Assembly: GCF_020687205.1 (NCBI RefSeq)
Contig: NZ_JAJEQE010000021.1
Coordinates: 1 to 45,893, forward strand
Direction of reading: 5' to 3'
DNA from: Hominisplanchenecus faecis
GTDB taxonomy: Bacteria; Bacillota; Clostridia; Lachnospirales; Lachnospiraceae
DNA: 45,893 bases
A program made the position numbers and the translations under genes. Shown one piece after another: positions 8,751-18,265 of the stretch. Position 1 is the stretch's first letter; the number at the start of each line of letters is the position of its first letter. Under the pieces are notes generated by a model that worked only from the letters and a program-made list of their open reading frames with translations, did no database searches and was not told the origin of the DNA.

Positions 8751-9353
8751 TTAAAGTACGATCGCACGCAGCACGTCGCAGATATATTCTGCCTTCCGGC
8801 TGCCCGTCGTCTCATGTTCACTCTGTTTCTGGTTCATCTGCTTTAACTGATCCAGAAAACGTTTTTCCTCTCGGAACAGTTTCACACCGACCGATTTACA
8901 TTTATTGTTCTTTAAAATCTCCCGGATGTGTTCTTCTCCAAACGAAAGATCCGCTTTTTCACTGCTCACATAACCGATCACCTGCGTCCCGCTCACGGCA
9001 ACTGCATCGACCGGAACTGTTTTCTGATAAGCAGTAAAGGTCATATCATATAAGATCCGTACATTTTCGTTTACCTGCTCGATCTTTTCTTTTAATGCTT
9101 CCGATGCCGGTTTTTGCATCAGCATCATGATAAACCCGGTTGCTGCTCTGGCTGCCGGGATACACCCCATGATCGCCACAAAGGTAAACATATTCAGCCT
9201 TGTCTTTGTGATAAAAAGCCCGGTCAGAAAAATGATGATCGGGATTGCGAACATCACCAGCGTGATCAGTCCGCGTTTGATTTTCTGGGATTTGATATAC
9301 CCAAATTCTCCTTTGTCTCTCTTCATGATTTCCTCCAGTTGTTTCCGATTCAC
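8751..9353 (-). CDS. Conserved-type membrane protein with two transmembrane helices, function unknown
   Basis: About 200 residues. A charged N-terminus (RKQLEEIMKRDKGEFGYIKS) precedes two hydrophobic segments, LITLVMFAIPIIIFLTGLFI and TFVAIMGCIPAARAATGFIM, then a ~120-residue soluble part ending in Lys/Glu/Gln-rich helix. I recognise no enzymatic motif. GTG at 9353 has AAAGGA six bases upstream; ATG at 9326 has GGAGG five bases upstream and is equally plausible. It sits inside the RNA-modification run, between the SDR and RluA-family genes. Confidence 0.65.
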   Translation of the reverse strand: MNRKQLEEIMKRDKGEFGYIKSQKIKRGLITLVMFAIPIIIFLTGLFITKTRLNMFTFVAIMGCIPAARAATGFIMMLMQKPASEALKEKIEQVNENVRILYDMTFTAYQKTVPVDAVAVSGTQVIGYVSSEKADLSFGEEHIREILKNNKCKSVGVKLFREEKRFLDQLKQMNQKQSEHETTGSRKAEYICDVLRAIVL

Positions 9354-9389
9354 AGTCGGTCCTTTCACAGAGTCTGGCTGCCGGTTGCG

Positions 9390-10166
9390 TTATGGTTTAA
9401 AAAATATGGCAGTCAGGTCAATAATCAGACGATGCGGCAAAATCTTGCACGCAAGAAACAACGCTTTCATCGACCATCCGTAAATGGACAATGCCCGCCC
9501 GCAGGCCGCATCATAAACGGCCTTTTCCACGACAGGCTTTGGATCTGCCATAGATTTTTTCTTAAACAGCGGCATTTTATGGTATTTCTCGGCTCCTTCA
9601 AAAAAAGCCGTGTCCACCGGTCCCGGGCACACACAGGTCACGGTGATACCTTTTTTTCGCACTTCGCTTCGCAGTGCTCTGGAAAAGCTCAGCACATAAG
9701 CTTTTGATGCTGCATAGACGGCAAATCCCGGCTGCGGCACAAACGCCGATGCCGATGCCATCTGAATGATATGGCTGCCTTTCTCCATATAAGGAAGGCA
9801 CAGATACGTGACGGTCATCAGTGCTTCGTCGTTCAGCCTCGTCGTCTGCTGATGCTCCGGAAGTGTGATCTCTTCAAATGTTCCGATCCGTCCCATTCCG
9901 GCGGCATTTACCAAAATCTTGACCCGGACATCCTCCGCAAAGAGCCTGCATCTTAACCGCTTCTGCTGTGCTTCCTGCAAAAGATCCAGCGGCAGAAGCA
10001 CGATCTTTGTCCCAAAACATTCCTGCCACATCTCTTTTTGCAGATGCCTTGCAATCACCCAGATTTCATCGAGTCTGCGGTACTTGTCCATGATCTGCTG
10101 TACAAATGCTCTTCCCATACCGGAAGAGGCTCCCGTTACAATGGCAATCTTTTTTCTTTCTGACAT
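9390..10166 (-). CDS. Short-chain dehydrogenase/reductase
   Basis: A 258-residue classical SDR. The cofactor-binding motif is TGASSGMG (11-18), with NAAG in the second strand region. The catalytic triad is Ser138, Tyr151 and Lys155, correctly spaced (YAASK). PGPVDTAFF follows as in SDRs acting on lipids or small ketones. NAD(P) preference and substrate are not determinable. ATG at 10166 is one base after the YgiQ stop and uses an AAGAAG Shine-Dalgarno; an ORF extension upstream only reads out of frame through ygiQ. Confidence 0.85.
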   Translation of the reverse strand: MSERKKIAIVTGASSGMGRAFVQQIMDKYRRLDEIWVIARHLQKEMWQECFGTKIVLLPLDLLQEAQQKRLRCRLFAEDVRVKILVNAAGMGRIGTFEEITLPEHQQTTRLNDEALMTVTYLCLPYMEKGSHIIQMASASAFVPQPGFAVYAASKAYVLSFSRALRSEVRKKGITVTCVCPGPVDTAFFEGAEKYHKMPLFKKKSMADPKPVVEKAVYDAACGRALSIYGWSMKALFLACKILPHRLIIDLTAIFFKP

Positions 10167-10167
10167 A

Positions 10168-12159
10168 TCACTTCTTCTTTCTGTTATGCGTGTTGCGGAT
10201 TGTCTTCTTTTTGCCTGTCGGACGCTCTTTTGCAGTATTTCGTCCATTTTGATTGCTGCTGTTTCCTGTATTTTTTCTGCCTGCGTTTTTGCCACCCATG
10301 TTTCTGTCATCTTGTCCCCGGCGATTTTTATCCGTGCCCTGATAATTTTGACGATTTTTATCCGGACGCGGGCGGATCAGACATTTGGCGTCAAATCCGA
10401 TCAGGTCGCTGCGGTGTGCCTTTAACAGTGCCTCTTTGACCAGCTCATAATTGGCCGGATTGCGGTACTGGATCAGAGCTCTCTGCATCGCTTTCTCATG
10501 CGGATTTTTCGGAACGTAGACCGGCTCCATCGTCCGCGGATCGACACCGGTATAGTACATACAGGTCGAGATCGTGGACGGTGTCGGATAAAAGTCCTGC
10601 ACCTGCTCCGGCATATAGCCAAGATCACGGAGATATTCTGCCAGTTCCACAGCTTCTGTCAGGGAACAGCCCGGGTGAGAGGACATCAGATACGGCACCA
10701 GAAACTGGTTCATACCCTCCTGTCTGTTGAGCTGTTCATATTTTTTAACAAATTTCTGATAAACAGCATGCTCCGGTTTGCCCATCTTTGCGAGCACTTT
10801 GTCCGCCACATGTTCCGGAGCCACTTTGAGCTGTCCACTGATATGGTATTTGACCAGTTCCCGGAAGAAGCTCTCATCCTTATCTGCCATCAGATAATCA
10901 AAGCGGATACCGGAACGGATAAACACTTTCTTGACTTTCGGGATCTTCCGCAGTTTACGCAGCAGGATCAGATAATCTTTGTGGTCTGCCCGCATATTCT
11001 GGCACGGTTTTGGAAACAGACATTGTTTGTTCGGACACACGCCCTTTTTCAGCTGTTTTTCGCATGCCGGATGGCGAAAGTTGGCGGTCGGTCCGCCGAC
11101 ATCGTGGATATAGCCTTTGAAATCCTTATCTTCCGTCATCTGTTTCGCTTCTTCGATAATGGACTCATGCCCTCTCGTCTGGATGATCCGTCCCTGATGG
11201 AACGTCAGTGCACAGAAACTGCATCCGCCAAAACAGCCGCGGTTGCTGACCAGGCTGAATTTGACTTCCGAGATTGCCGGAACGCCGCCCCTGGCATCGT
11301 AGGACGGATGCCAGGTTCTTTTATAAGGCAATGCATAGACATCATCCATTTCCATCTGCGTAAGTGGTTTTGCTGACGGATTCTGCACAATATAAAGATG
11401 CTCTCCGTAAGGCTCCGCAAGCCGCTTTCCGGCAAATGCGTCGGTATTACAGTACTGTGTATAAAAACTTCTGGCATACCAGAGTTTGTCTTCTTTTAAT
11501 TTTTCATAGGACGGCAGCACGATCGTATCGACGGCTTCATCCAGCATCCTTGTTTTGTAAACGGTTCCCGCAATAAACGTGATATCGCGTACATGGATTC
11601 CCGCATCCAGTGCTTCCGCAATCTCTATGATGCTGTGTTCTCCCATCCCATAAGAGATCAGATCTGCCCCCGAATCCAGCAAAATGGAGCGTTTCAGGCT
11701 GTCCGACCAGTAATCATAGTGGGCGAGTCTGCGAAGACTCGCCTCGATCCCGCCAATGATGATCGGGGTATGCTTGTAGGTGCGGCGGATCAGGTTGCAG
11801 TAGACGATCGTAGCATTGTCCGGGCGTTTTCCCATCACACCGCCCGGTGTGTAAGCATCTTTCTGTCTTCTTTTCCTGGAAACCGTATAATGGTTGACCA
11901 TGGAATCCATGTTTCCGGCCGACACCAGAAATCCAAGACGCGGCTTCCCTAAAATGGAAATACTCTTTTCATCCTTCCAGTCGGGCTGTGAAATGATCCC
12001 CACCCGGAAGCCATGTGCCTCCAGAAGCCGACTGATGATGGCATGTCCGAACGACGGATGGTCCACATAGGCATCTCCGATCACATAGACAAAATCCAGC
12101 TGCTCGATCCCTCTCTCTTCCATATCTTTTCTGGAAACAGGCAAAAAATCTGTGCTCAT
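10168..12159 (-). CDS. YgiQ-family radical SAM protein
   Basis: 663 residues. N-terminal domain of YgiQ proteins ([30 protein letters not shown]), then the radical SAM cluster motif C309-x3-C313-x2-C316 in [10 protein letters not shown]. The family's C-terminal region follows ([20 protein letters not shown]). The last ~60 residues are low-complexity Lys/Asn/Arg, probably an RNA- or nucleic-acid-binding tail. Biochemical role of YgiQ is not established. Start overlaps the RsuA-family stop (ATGA). Confidence 0.9.
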   Translation of the reverse strand: MSTDFLPVSRKDMEERGIEQLDFVYVIGDAYVDHPSFGHAIISRLLEAHGFRVGIISQPDWKDEKSISILGKPRLGFLVSAGNMDSMVNHYTVSRKRRQKDAYTPGGVMGKRPDNATIVYCNLIRRTYKHTPIIIGGIEASLRRLAHYDYWSDSLKRSILLDSGADLISYGMGEHSIIEIAEALDAGIHVRDITFIAGTVYKTRMLDEAVDTIVLPSYEKLKEDKLWYARSFYTQYCNTDAFAGKRLAEPYGEHLYIVQNPSAKPLTQMEMDDVYALPYKRTWHPSYDARGGVPAISEVKFSLVSNRGCFGGCSFCALTFHQGRIIQTRGHESIIEEAKQMTEDKDFKGYIHDVGGPTANFRHPACEKQLKKGVCPNKQCLFPKPCQNMRADHKDYLILLRKLRKIPKVKKVFIRSGIRFDYLMADKDESFFRELVKYHISGQLKVAPEHVADKVLAKMGKPEHAVYQKFVKKYEQLNRQEGMNQFLVPYLMSSHPGCSLTEAVELAEYLRDLGYMPEQVQDFYPTPSTISTCMYYTGVDPRTMEPVYVPKNPHEKAMQRALIQYRNPANYELVKEALLKAHRSDLIGFDAKCLIRPRPDKNRQNYQGTDKNRRGQDDRNMGGKNAGRKNTGNSSNQNGRNTAKERPTGKKKTIRNTHNRKKK

Positions 12160-12884
12160 TCTTTTTCCTTTCTTGGCGGCTGTAAAAGTGCCGCAATCTC
12201 TTCTTCGGTCAGTTTGCGGAACGCTCCTTTTTCCAGAGCCGGATCCAGCTTAAGGCTTCCCATGGAAAGTCGTTTCAGATAGATCACTTTGCAGCCGATC
12301 GCCTCAAACATCCGTTTGACCTGGTGGTAACGTCCTTCGCAGATCGTGACTTTCGCTTCGGAAATCTCTCCCGACGAGAGGATCTCAAGGTCCGCCGGAA
12401 GAGTCTTCTTTTCATCTCCGATGTCCAACCCTTCCTTGAATCTGTGGATATCTTCTTCATGGATCTGCCCGGTCACTCTCGTAAAATAGCATTTATCCAC
12501 ATGTTTTTTCGGGGAAAGCAGACGATGAGCCAGCTCTCCGTCGTTTGTGACAAGAAGCAGTCCTTCCGTGTCTTTGTCCAGCCTTCCGACCGGGAACAGA
12601 TCCTTTTTCTGCTGCAAAGTAATCAGATCCATGACGGTCTTTTCTTTTTTATCTTCGGTTGCGGTGACCACACCTGCCGGTTTGTGCAGCATCAGATAGC
12701 AATGCTCTTCATAATATACTGGTTTTCCGTTTAGCGTGATCTGCTCGTTCCCCAGTACTTTTCTCTTTGCCTGCTTTTCGGTGATACCGTCCACCTGGAC
12801 AAGTCCCTTTTTCAGGAATTGTTTCACCTGGGAGCGACTTCCCTCGCCGGCAAGTGTCAGATACTGATCCAATCGATAACTCAT
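12156..12884 (-). CDS. RsuA-family rRNA pseudouridine synthase
   Basis: 242 residues: S4 domain ([16 protein letters not shown]), then the RsuA/RluB/E/F catalytic core with [17 protein letters not shown], whose Asp is the nucleophile. [16 protein letters not shown] is the second family motif. Length and motifs best fit 16S rRNA pseudouridine-516 synthase (RsuA), but RluB-type activity cannot be excluded. ATG at 12884 overlaps the upstream stop by four bases and has GGAG nine bases upstream; the upstream in-frame ATG at 12899 lacks a well-spaced site. Confidence 0.88.
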   Translation of the reverse strand: MSYRLDQYLTLAGEGSRSQVKQFLKKGLVQVDGITEKQAKRKVLGNEQITLNGKPVYYEEHCYLMLHKPAGVVTATEDKKEKTVMDLITLQQKKDLFPVGRLDKDTEGLLLVTNDGELAHRLLSPKKHVDKCYFTRVTGQIHEEDIHRFKEGLDIGDEKKTLPADLEILSSGEISEAKVTICEGRYHQVKRMFEAIGCKVIYLKRLSMGSLKLDPALEKGAFRKLTEEEIAALLQPPRKEKE

Positions 12885-14263
12885 GACTGCATTCTCCATC
12901 CTGCATAATACTTGTTTTTTAAGATACCGCCGGCCGCTTTGCCCCAGCCAAGCCCGTAACCGTCCACGCAGACCAGTACCCAGCCTTTTTCGTTTTCCGC
13001 CTCTGTGTCGGATAAATCCAGGGTCTCTCCTTTTAAGTAACGGATCACACGCTCATCGTCCCCTTTAAAAGAGACGCTCTTCTTAAAATCTTCTGCTTTT
13101 AAGCACATGGCAAGAGCCTGCGACGGCTCAAACCGCTTTTTCTTCTGATCTCCAAGATAAAGCCCGGTGCGAAGATAACGGATACCCCGTTCGATCTTCG
13201 TCCCTTCCGGAAGCAGATAGATGCGTTCTTTCTGAACTTCCGTTTTTCCGGATAAAGGCTTTGTTATCTGCTGCATAAATACTGCAAATTCCGGGCAGTC
13301 CTTGAGGTCAGACACCGGTGTTTTTTTGCTTTTCGCCGGTTTTTTCAGACATTTTTCACTCTGTTCTTCGCCGTCGGTGCGTTTTCCAAGCAGAGCCGCA
13401 AAATGACCTTCGCCCGGTGCCAGATGCGGGAAAATGCGGATACAGTTCTCAAATCCTTCTTTTTTTCCATGGGAGAAATATTCATCCCATTCTGGCATCA
13501 GAAGTTCCATATCCGGCCGCTCCTGCAAAAGATAAGCGATGTTTTCTTCGTTTTCTTTTACAGAAAATGTACAGGTCGAATACAGGAGCATTCCGCCCTT
13601 TTTCAGCATATCCGCCGCATCGAGCAGCAGCTTTCTCTGGATCGGCACATAGTAATCCGGTCCTTTTTGCAGCCAGTCTTTTACCATTGCCTTATCCCGG
13701 CGGAACATCCCTTCTCCGGAACACGGTGCATCGATCAGGATCTTGTCAAAATACGCCGGATAAGCTTTTTTGAGCTTATCGGACTCTTCACTTGATACAA
13801 ACAGATTCGAAATGCCAAAAAGCTCCAGATTCTTTAAAAGCCCTTTGGCCCTAGAATTGCTGATGTCATTTGCAAGCAGCATGCCTTTTCCTTTTAATTT
13901 TGCACCAAGCTCCGTCGCCTTGCCGCCCGGAGCCGCACAGAGATCCAGCACAAAATCGCCCGGCTCTACCGGAAGGTGTGATGCCGGGATCATCGCACTT
14001 GGCTCCTGCACATAATAAAGCCCCGCATAATAATATGGATGCTTTGTCACCGTCTGCTTTTCATCAAAAGCAAAGCCGTTCTCACACCACGGTACACATT
14101 CAAGAGAAATATCTGCCTTCTGCCTGAAGGTTTCCGGTGCGATCTTCGCGGTATTTACACGAAGTCCCTGTCTGGTTTTCTGCTCAAAACTTGCAAGATA
14201 TGCCTCATACTGATCACCGAGCAGTTCTTTCATCTCTTCTAAATAATTTGAAGGCAGTTCCAT
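12881..14263 (-). CDS. RsmF/NOP2-family rRNA cytosine-C5 methyltransferase
   Basis: 460 residues. SAM-binding LCAAPGGK (108-115), the catalytic cysteine C231 in YSTCTFS and the release cysteine C181 in DAPCSGEGMFR are all present. The C-terminal ~160 residues fit the RsmF-type extension with a PUA-like tail. It likely methylates 16S rRNA. Start supported by AAAGGA seven bases upstream. First gene of a long minus-strand unit (rsmF-type, rsuA-type, ygiQ, SDR, membrane protein, rlu, recU). Confidence 0.88.
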   Translation of the reverse strand: MELPSNYLEEMKELLGDQYEAYLASFEQKTRQGLRVNTAKIAPETFRQKADISLECVPWCENGFAFDEKQTVTKHPYYYAGLYYVQEPSAMIPASHLPVEPGDFVLDLCAAPGGKATELGAKLKGKGMLLANDISNSRAKGLLKNLELFGISNLFVSSEESDKLKKAYPAYFDKILIDAPCSGEGMFRRDKAMVKDWLQKGPDYYVPIQRKLLLDAADMLKKGGMLLYSTCTFSVKENEENIAYLLQERPDMELLMPEWDEYFSHGKKEGFENCIRIFPHLAPGEGHFAALLGKRTDGEEQSEKCLKKPAKSKKTPVSDLKDCPEFAVFMQQITKPLSGKTEVQKERIYLLPEGTKIERGIRYLRTGLYLGDQKKKRFEPSQALAMCLKAEDFKKSVSFKGDDERVIRYLKGETLDLSDTEAENEKGWVLVCVDGYGLGWGKAAGGILKNKYYAGWRMQS

Positions 14264-14350
14264 CTTTTTATCCTTTCTTGTTTCTTATTATTTGCTTTTC
14301 CTATACCACATCTGCTCAAAAATGCCTCTGACATTCTTCATACATCAAGA

Positions 14351-15154
14351 TCACTTAAATGCCTGCACATGGTAACCTTCTGTGATATTGTCCAGATCGC
14401 TGTGAAAACGACGCAGCTGTTCCAGATCCTTTGTCTCATAGATCCGGTAAAACTCATCCTGGATCTTGACAAGTTCCCGTTTGTTGGCAATCGTATACAG
14501 ATTCTGGATATTATTTAAAATATCTTTGACCAGATTCGTCTGGATCTGGCAGGAATTCTGTGCATCCATGATCTCGCTGCGTACCGTTGACATCTCATTG
14601 TCCAGCACAATGATCGCATCGGCAACGCGGCTCAGTTTCTCCCGGATGTGATCCGGCATATGCTGTTTATATTTATACTGAAGCGAATGTTCGATCGTAG
14701 ACCAGAAATTCATCGCCAGAGTACGGATCTGGATCTCCACGCGGATGGTCTTTGTTCCGGAAAAGGTCTCCACCGGGTAAGACACGATCATATGGTAACT
14801 GCGGTAACCGCTCGATTTCATATGATTGATATAGTCCTTTTCCGTAACGACCTGCATATCGGAGCGGTTTCTTATAAGATCTGCCACCTTCTCAATATCC
14901 TCCACAAACTGGCAGATGATGCGGATGCCTGCGATATCATCCAGCTGTTCTTCAATCTTGTCAACTTCAATGTTTTTCTTCTGTGCTTTATCTAAAATAC
15001 TGGAGATCGATTTGACTCTGCCGCAGACCTGCTCCATCGGCGAGTACATACCCCGATCCTGGTACTCTTTGATCAGATGATTAAATTTTACCAGCAGTTC
15101 CTCCACCGCCAGCTCATATGGATTTAAAATATCCTTCCATAACTGTATTTCCAT
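14351..15154 (-). CDS. Small alarmone synthetase, RelQ/YjbM type
   Basis: 267 residues with only the RelA/SpoT synthetase domain and no HD hydrolase, TGS or ACT domains. Motifs: substrate region DIAGIRIICQF, SSGYRSYHMIVSYP, and the synthetase signature EIQIRTLAMNFWSTIEHSLQYKY. It makes (p)ppGpp from GTP/GDP and ATP. The C-terminal helices probably mediate the tetramer. ATG at 15154 has AGGAGG ten bases upstream; the GTG three codons before is too close. Confidence 0.9.
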   Translation of the reverse strand: MEIQLWKDILNPYELAVEELLVKFNHLIKEYQDRGMYSPMEQVCGRVKSISSILDKAQKKNIEVDKIEEQLDDIAGIRIICQFVEDIEKVADLIRNRSDMQVVTEKDYINHMKSSGYRSYHMIVSYPVETFSGTKTIRVEIQIRTLAMNFWSTIEHSLQYKYKQHMPDHIREKLSRVADAIIVLDNEMSTVRSEIMDAQNSCQIQTNLVKDILNNIQNLYTIANKRELVKIQDEFYRIYETKDLEQLRRFHSDLDNITEGYHVQAFK

Positions 15155-15201
15155 AAAAACCACTCCTCCTACATTACTTACCGTCCTTCCTCAGTCAGAC
15201 C

Positions 15202-15230
15202 AGTATAGCATAATTTTTCCTTTTTTCCAA
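15202..15230 (-). promoter_or_regulatory. Sigma-A promoter of the alarmone synthetase gene
   Basis: Minus strand TTGGAA (15225-15230), 17-base spacer, TATACT (15202-15207). The -35 starts nine bases past the stop of the M23 peptidase gene, so the alarmone gene can be transcribed on its own. Confidence 0.7.
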
Positions 15231-15238
15231 CTGTCACC

Positions 15239-16072
15239 TCAAGGTTCTCCCTCCAGACCTTTTAAGATCCAGTAAGGATCGACACTGACTTCCTGCCCGT
15301 CTGCCGTCTGTATGTAAATGCCAAAATGCAGATGTACGGCAAACTGACCGACCGTGCCCTCTTCTCCGTAACCGCTGTCCCCCATATAGCCCAGCATTTC
15401 GCCGGCTTCTACTGTTTTCCCTTCTTCCATCCTCGGTGCATATTCCGAGAGATGGGCATAATAAAAGTAACCGCCCTGTTCACTGCGGATTCCGATCCGC
15501 CATCCGCCCTTTTGAAGCCATCCCATATGCTCAACCGTCCCGGCTGTGGCAGAAAATACCGGATAAAACCCTCTCTGATTTGTCGGCGGCATCAGATCCG
15601 TCCCCTCATGCCCCCGTTTGCCGCCGTAGGTGCGTTCTTCCATCCAGGAATCCTCATAAGATACCCTGCATTTTACTGGAAAGCAGACAAGATCATCCCA
15701 TACCGCACAGAACGCATTTTCCAGCATCTCATATTGTTTCGGGCGATAACGGTACATCCACTTCGCCGTCTGCTGCAGCTCATCGATCGTCGGCATTTTC
15801 TTTGGAAAAGACGCCTGAGCACCCGCAAAAGCAAGTGCCAGCAGTTTTCCTTTCGAAAGTCCGCTCTGTTTCTGAAGTTCTGCTGTTTCTTCCTGCAAGC
15901 TGCCGCCTGCCTGCATAGAACGGAAATGTTCCATTTCAATGACTCTGTCATGCAGAGCATATTTTCTCTTTTCATGATGGAATATCGCCATTCCGACAAA
16001 AAGAACAAGCACTGCAAGGAACAGAAAACAGATCCTTTTTCTAATCGTATCATCCGGTCGCTTTTTCTTCAT
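15239..16072 (-). CDS. Membrane-anchored M23 (LytM-type) peptidase
   Basis: 277 residues. Basic N-terminus and one transmembrane segment (~14-30, CFLFLAVLVLFVGMAIF), so the enzyme is tethered with the catalytic domain outside. LytM zinc ligands H155 and D159 (GHEGTD) and H249 (HLHFG) are intact, with H207 (YYAHLS) and H247 as catalytic histidines. It should cleave peptidoglycan cross-bridges. It is divergent to ylbJ, a sporulation gene, which hints at, but does not prove, a role in sporulation or germination. Start has GAGGGGA seven bases upstream. Confidence 0.88.
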   Translation of the reverse strand: MKKKRPDDTIRKRICFLFLAVLVLFVGMAIFHHEKRKYALHDRVIEMEHFRSMQAGGSLQEETAELQKQSGLSKGKLLALAFAGAQASFPKKMPTIDELQQTAKWMYRYRPKQYEMLENAFCAVWDDLVCFPVKCRVSYEDSWMEERTYGGKRGHEGTDLMPPTNQRGFYPVFSATAGTVEHMGWLQKGGWRIGIRSEQGGYFYYAHLSEYAPRMEEGKTVEAGEMLGYMGDSGYGEEGTVGQFAVHLHFGIYIQTADGQEVSVDPYWILKGLEGEP

Positions 16073-16110
16073 CCGAAGCTCCCCTCACAAATGCTGTCTT
16101 ATTTTTATAT

Positions 16111-16139
16111 GCATATGTTTTTGAATTGATGCATACGAT
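16111..16139 (+). promoter_or_regulatory. Sigma-E-like sporulation promoter upstream of ylbJ
   Basis: GCATATG (16111-16117), a 14-base spacer, then CATACGAT (16132-16139). The recalled Bacillus sigma-E consensus is about KMATATT, 14-15 bases, CATACAHT: 6 of 7 and 7 of 8 match. The start codon follows 21 bases after the -10. B. subtilis ylbJ belongs to the mother-cell sigma-E regulon, which fits. Confidence 0.65.
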
Positions 16140-16160
16140 ACGCAAAAAGAGGAATTTTTT

Positions 16161-17090
16161 ATGAAATCTTTCTTTTCTTCGCTTCTTGGTGCTACCCTGT
16201 TTGTGATTCTGCTGTTTTTCCCTGGTCTGGTCTTTGAAGGTGCAAAAATGGGACTGAACCTGTGGTTTTTCACTCTGGTTCCCACCCTTCTGCCGTTCAT
16301 GGTCTTTTCCAACATCCTGATCCAGAGCCGCCTGATTGAACATCTTCTCTTCCTGCCCGGACTTTTTACCCGAAAATATCTCCATCTCTCCCCGGCCGGG
16401 CTTTATGCGTTCCTGTGCGGCTTTTTTTTCGGTTATCCTTCCGGTGCCAAAATTCTTGCCGATCTTTTAAAAACCGATCAGATCGATCCAAAGGAAGCTT
16501 CCATGCTCTTCGGTTTCTGCAACAACGTAAGTCCGGCTTTTCTTATCACCTATTTTCTGACACTGCACTTAAAACACCCGGAGAAAGCCGGGATCACCGT
16601 CTCTTTTCTGTACATAATACCTGCTTTTGTCTGTCTGATGGCATTTTTCTTTTGCGGCAGTTCCTTTTCTCTCCGTGAAAAAAAGACATCGAGTCCCGTG
16701 CTTTCTCTTACACTGCTTGATGCCTGCCTCCAAGATGCCCTCTCAGTCCTGTTAAAGCTTGGCGGTTATATTATATTGTTTGCTGTCTTATCCAATGTGA
16801 TCACACACATACCCCGCATACGTGCAGAAAGTGCCGCTTTTTTCTCCTGCTTTCTGGAAATTACAGGCGGAATCCCTGCCGTCACTGCCGCATTTGCTTA
16901 TCCGCAAAGTTATGTGATATTGCTCCCGTTTCTGGCTTTTGGCGGTCTTTGCTCTTTCATGCAAACAGGGAGTGTCATAAAAGACACCCCCTTATCTCTT
17001 CGTAGCTATTTTTTTACCAAAATACTGCTCGCTCTGCTGATATTTCTGTGTGAAATACTCTGCATTACGCTGCTTCCGGGCCTTTTTTAA
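16161..17090 (+). CDS. ylbJ: Sporulation integral membrane protein YlbJ
   Basis: 309 residues, almost entirely hydrophobic with about eight transmembrane segments. Two nucleoside-recognition (Gate) style motifs are visible: TLVPTLLPFMVFSNILI with GFFFGYPSGAKILADL, and FGFCNNVSPAFLITYF. Together these match the YlbJ family, needed for the spore cortex in Bacillus. It is ~100 residues shorter than B. subtilis YlbJ. RBS AGAGGAA. It is the only plus-strand gene among its neighbours and its end overlaps the convergent next gene by four bases. In Bacillus ylbJ also lies beside rsmD-coaD. Confidence 0.85.
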   Translation: MKSFFSSLLGATLFVILLFFPGLVFEGAKMGLNLWFFTLVPTLLPFMVFSNILIQSRLIEHLLFLPGLFTRKYLHLSPAGLYAFLCGFFFGYPSGAKILADLLKTDQIDPKEASMLFGFCNNVSPAFLITYFLTLHLKHPEKAGITVSFLYIIPAFVCLMAFFFCGSSFSLREKKTSSPVLSLTLLDACLQDALSVLLKLGGYIILFAVLSNVITHIPRIRAESAAFFSCFLEITGGIPAVTAAFAYPQSYVILLPFLAFGGLCSFMQTGSVIKDTPLSLRSYFFTKILLALLIFLCEILCITLLPGLF

Positions 17091-17686
17091 GCCTCGTCGT
17101 CATCGTAATCCGCATCCTGCTGCGGTGCTGCATAAGATGCAGGGTTTCCGCCCGGTGACAGCTCGCGTCTGTTCTTGTTTACGATATCGTAGCAGGACTG
17201 GATCGAATTGATGAAAGTATTGTATTTCTCGCCTGCTGCATCGATCGTATGGCTCATGATCTTTTCCAGATTTGCCAGCATCTCATCGGTGTACTGCAGT
17301 GCACCCATACGGATGTTGTTGGCATCGGTTGTTGCATTGTCCATGATCTCCTGTGCCTGCTGGTTGGTGTTCTCCAGCAGCTCATTGGACTGTGCATATG
17401 CCTGCTGCATAACTTCACTTTCCGTAACCATCTGCTGTGCCTGTGTCTTTGCGTCTGCGATGATCGCATCTGCTTTGGACTGTGCGTCTGCCAGGATCGC
17501 ATCTTTGTTGCTGATGATCTTCTGGTAACGTTTGATCTCATCCGGTGTCTTCATACGAAGCTCACGCAGAAGCTCTTCCAGTTCTTCTTTATTTACCACG
17601 ATCTTTGTAGAAGAGAGTGGCTGGAATTTACAACTGTCTACATACTCCTCGATTTCTTCAATAATCTGCTCAATTCTGCTGCTCAT
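17087..17686 (-). CDS. Coiled-coil protein, DivIVA/ATPase-subunit-like, unknown function
   Basis: 199 residues. After a short N-terminus (SSRIEQIIEEIEEYVDSC) the middle ~45-150 is a strong coiled coil rich in Ala/Gln/Asn (ADAQSKADAIIADAKTQAQQ). The tail is acidic (DADYDDDEA). Such proteins are often labelled ATPase subunit H or DivIVA-like by resemblance of the coil alone. Position beside coaD-rsmD and the divisome-like N-terminus suggest a cytoskeletal or scaffold role, but this is inference. ATG at 17686 has AGGAG eight bases upstream; the GTG at 17695 overlaps that site. Confidence 0.75.
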   Translation of the reverse strand: MSSRIEQIIEEIEEYVDSCKFQPLSSTKIVVNKEELEELLRELRMKTPDEIKRYQKIISNKDAILADAQSKADAIIADAKTQAQQMVTESEVMQQAYAQSNELLENTNQQAQEIMDNATTDANNIRMGALQYTDEMLANLEKIMSHTIDAAGEKYNTFINSIQSCYDIVNKNRRELSPGGNPASYAAPQQDADYDDDEA

Positions 17687-17773
17687 CGTTATCACTCCTA
17701 TTTTTTATTCTGATTTCTGGTTCTAGTTCTAATTTAAAGATGCCTTACGGATTGTTTTGTACTTCGCACTTTC

Positions 17774-18265
17774 TCAATCCTGCTTTGACACTTCCATTTT
17801 TTGATATATCTTCTCAATCACCGACTCCGGCACAAATTTGGAGATATCGCCATGGTAGCTGGCGATCTCTTTGACCGTTGTCGAACTTAAGTAGGCATAT
17901 TCCAGACTGGTCGATAAGAAAATCGTATCAATATCTGAGCGCAGGATGCGGTTGGTCTGCGACATCTGCAGTTCGTAATCAAAATCGGTGATCGCCCGCA
18001 GACCCCTCACCATAAACTGTGCTCCGCAGTTCCTTGCAAAATCTACGGACAGACCATCAAATGCCTTTATTGTCACATTTCCGATATCCTTGGTGACATC
18101 AGCTAATATATTAACACGTTCTTCGGCAGAAAACAACGGCGTTTTTGCACTATTTGTCAGCACACCGACGATCAGTTCATCCACCAGAACAGCGGAACGA
18201 CGGATGATATCAAGATGTCCGAACGTAACCGGATCAAAACTTCCAGGGTAGACAGCTCTTCTCAT
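17774..18265 (-). CDS. coaD: Phosphopantetheine adenylyltransferase
   Basis: 163 residues, usual length. Nucleotidyltransferase motif [14 protein letters not shown] (T/HxGH) at 8-21, [15 protein letters not shown], and the late [14 protein letters not shown]. Catalyses the penultimate step of CoA synthesis, adenylating 4'-phosphopantetheine. Starts within the rsmD stop (ATGA overlap), the common rsmD-coaD pairing. Confidence 0.96.
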   Translation of the reverse strand: MRRAVYPGSFDPVTFGHLDIIRRSAVLVDELIVGVLTNSAKTPLFSAEERVNILADVTKDIGNVTIKAFDGLSVDFARNCGAQFMVRGLRAITDFDYELQMSQTNRILRSDIDTIFLSTSLEYAYLSSTTVKEIASYHGDISKFVPESVIEKIYQKMEVSKQD

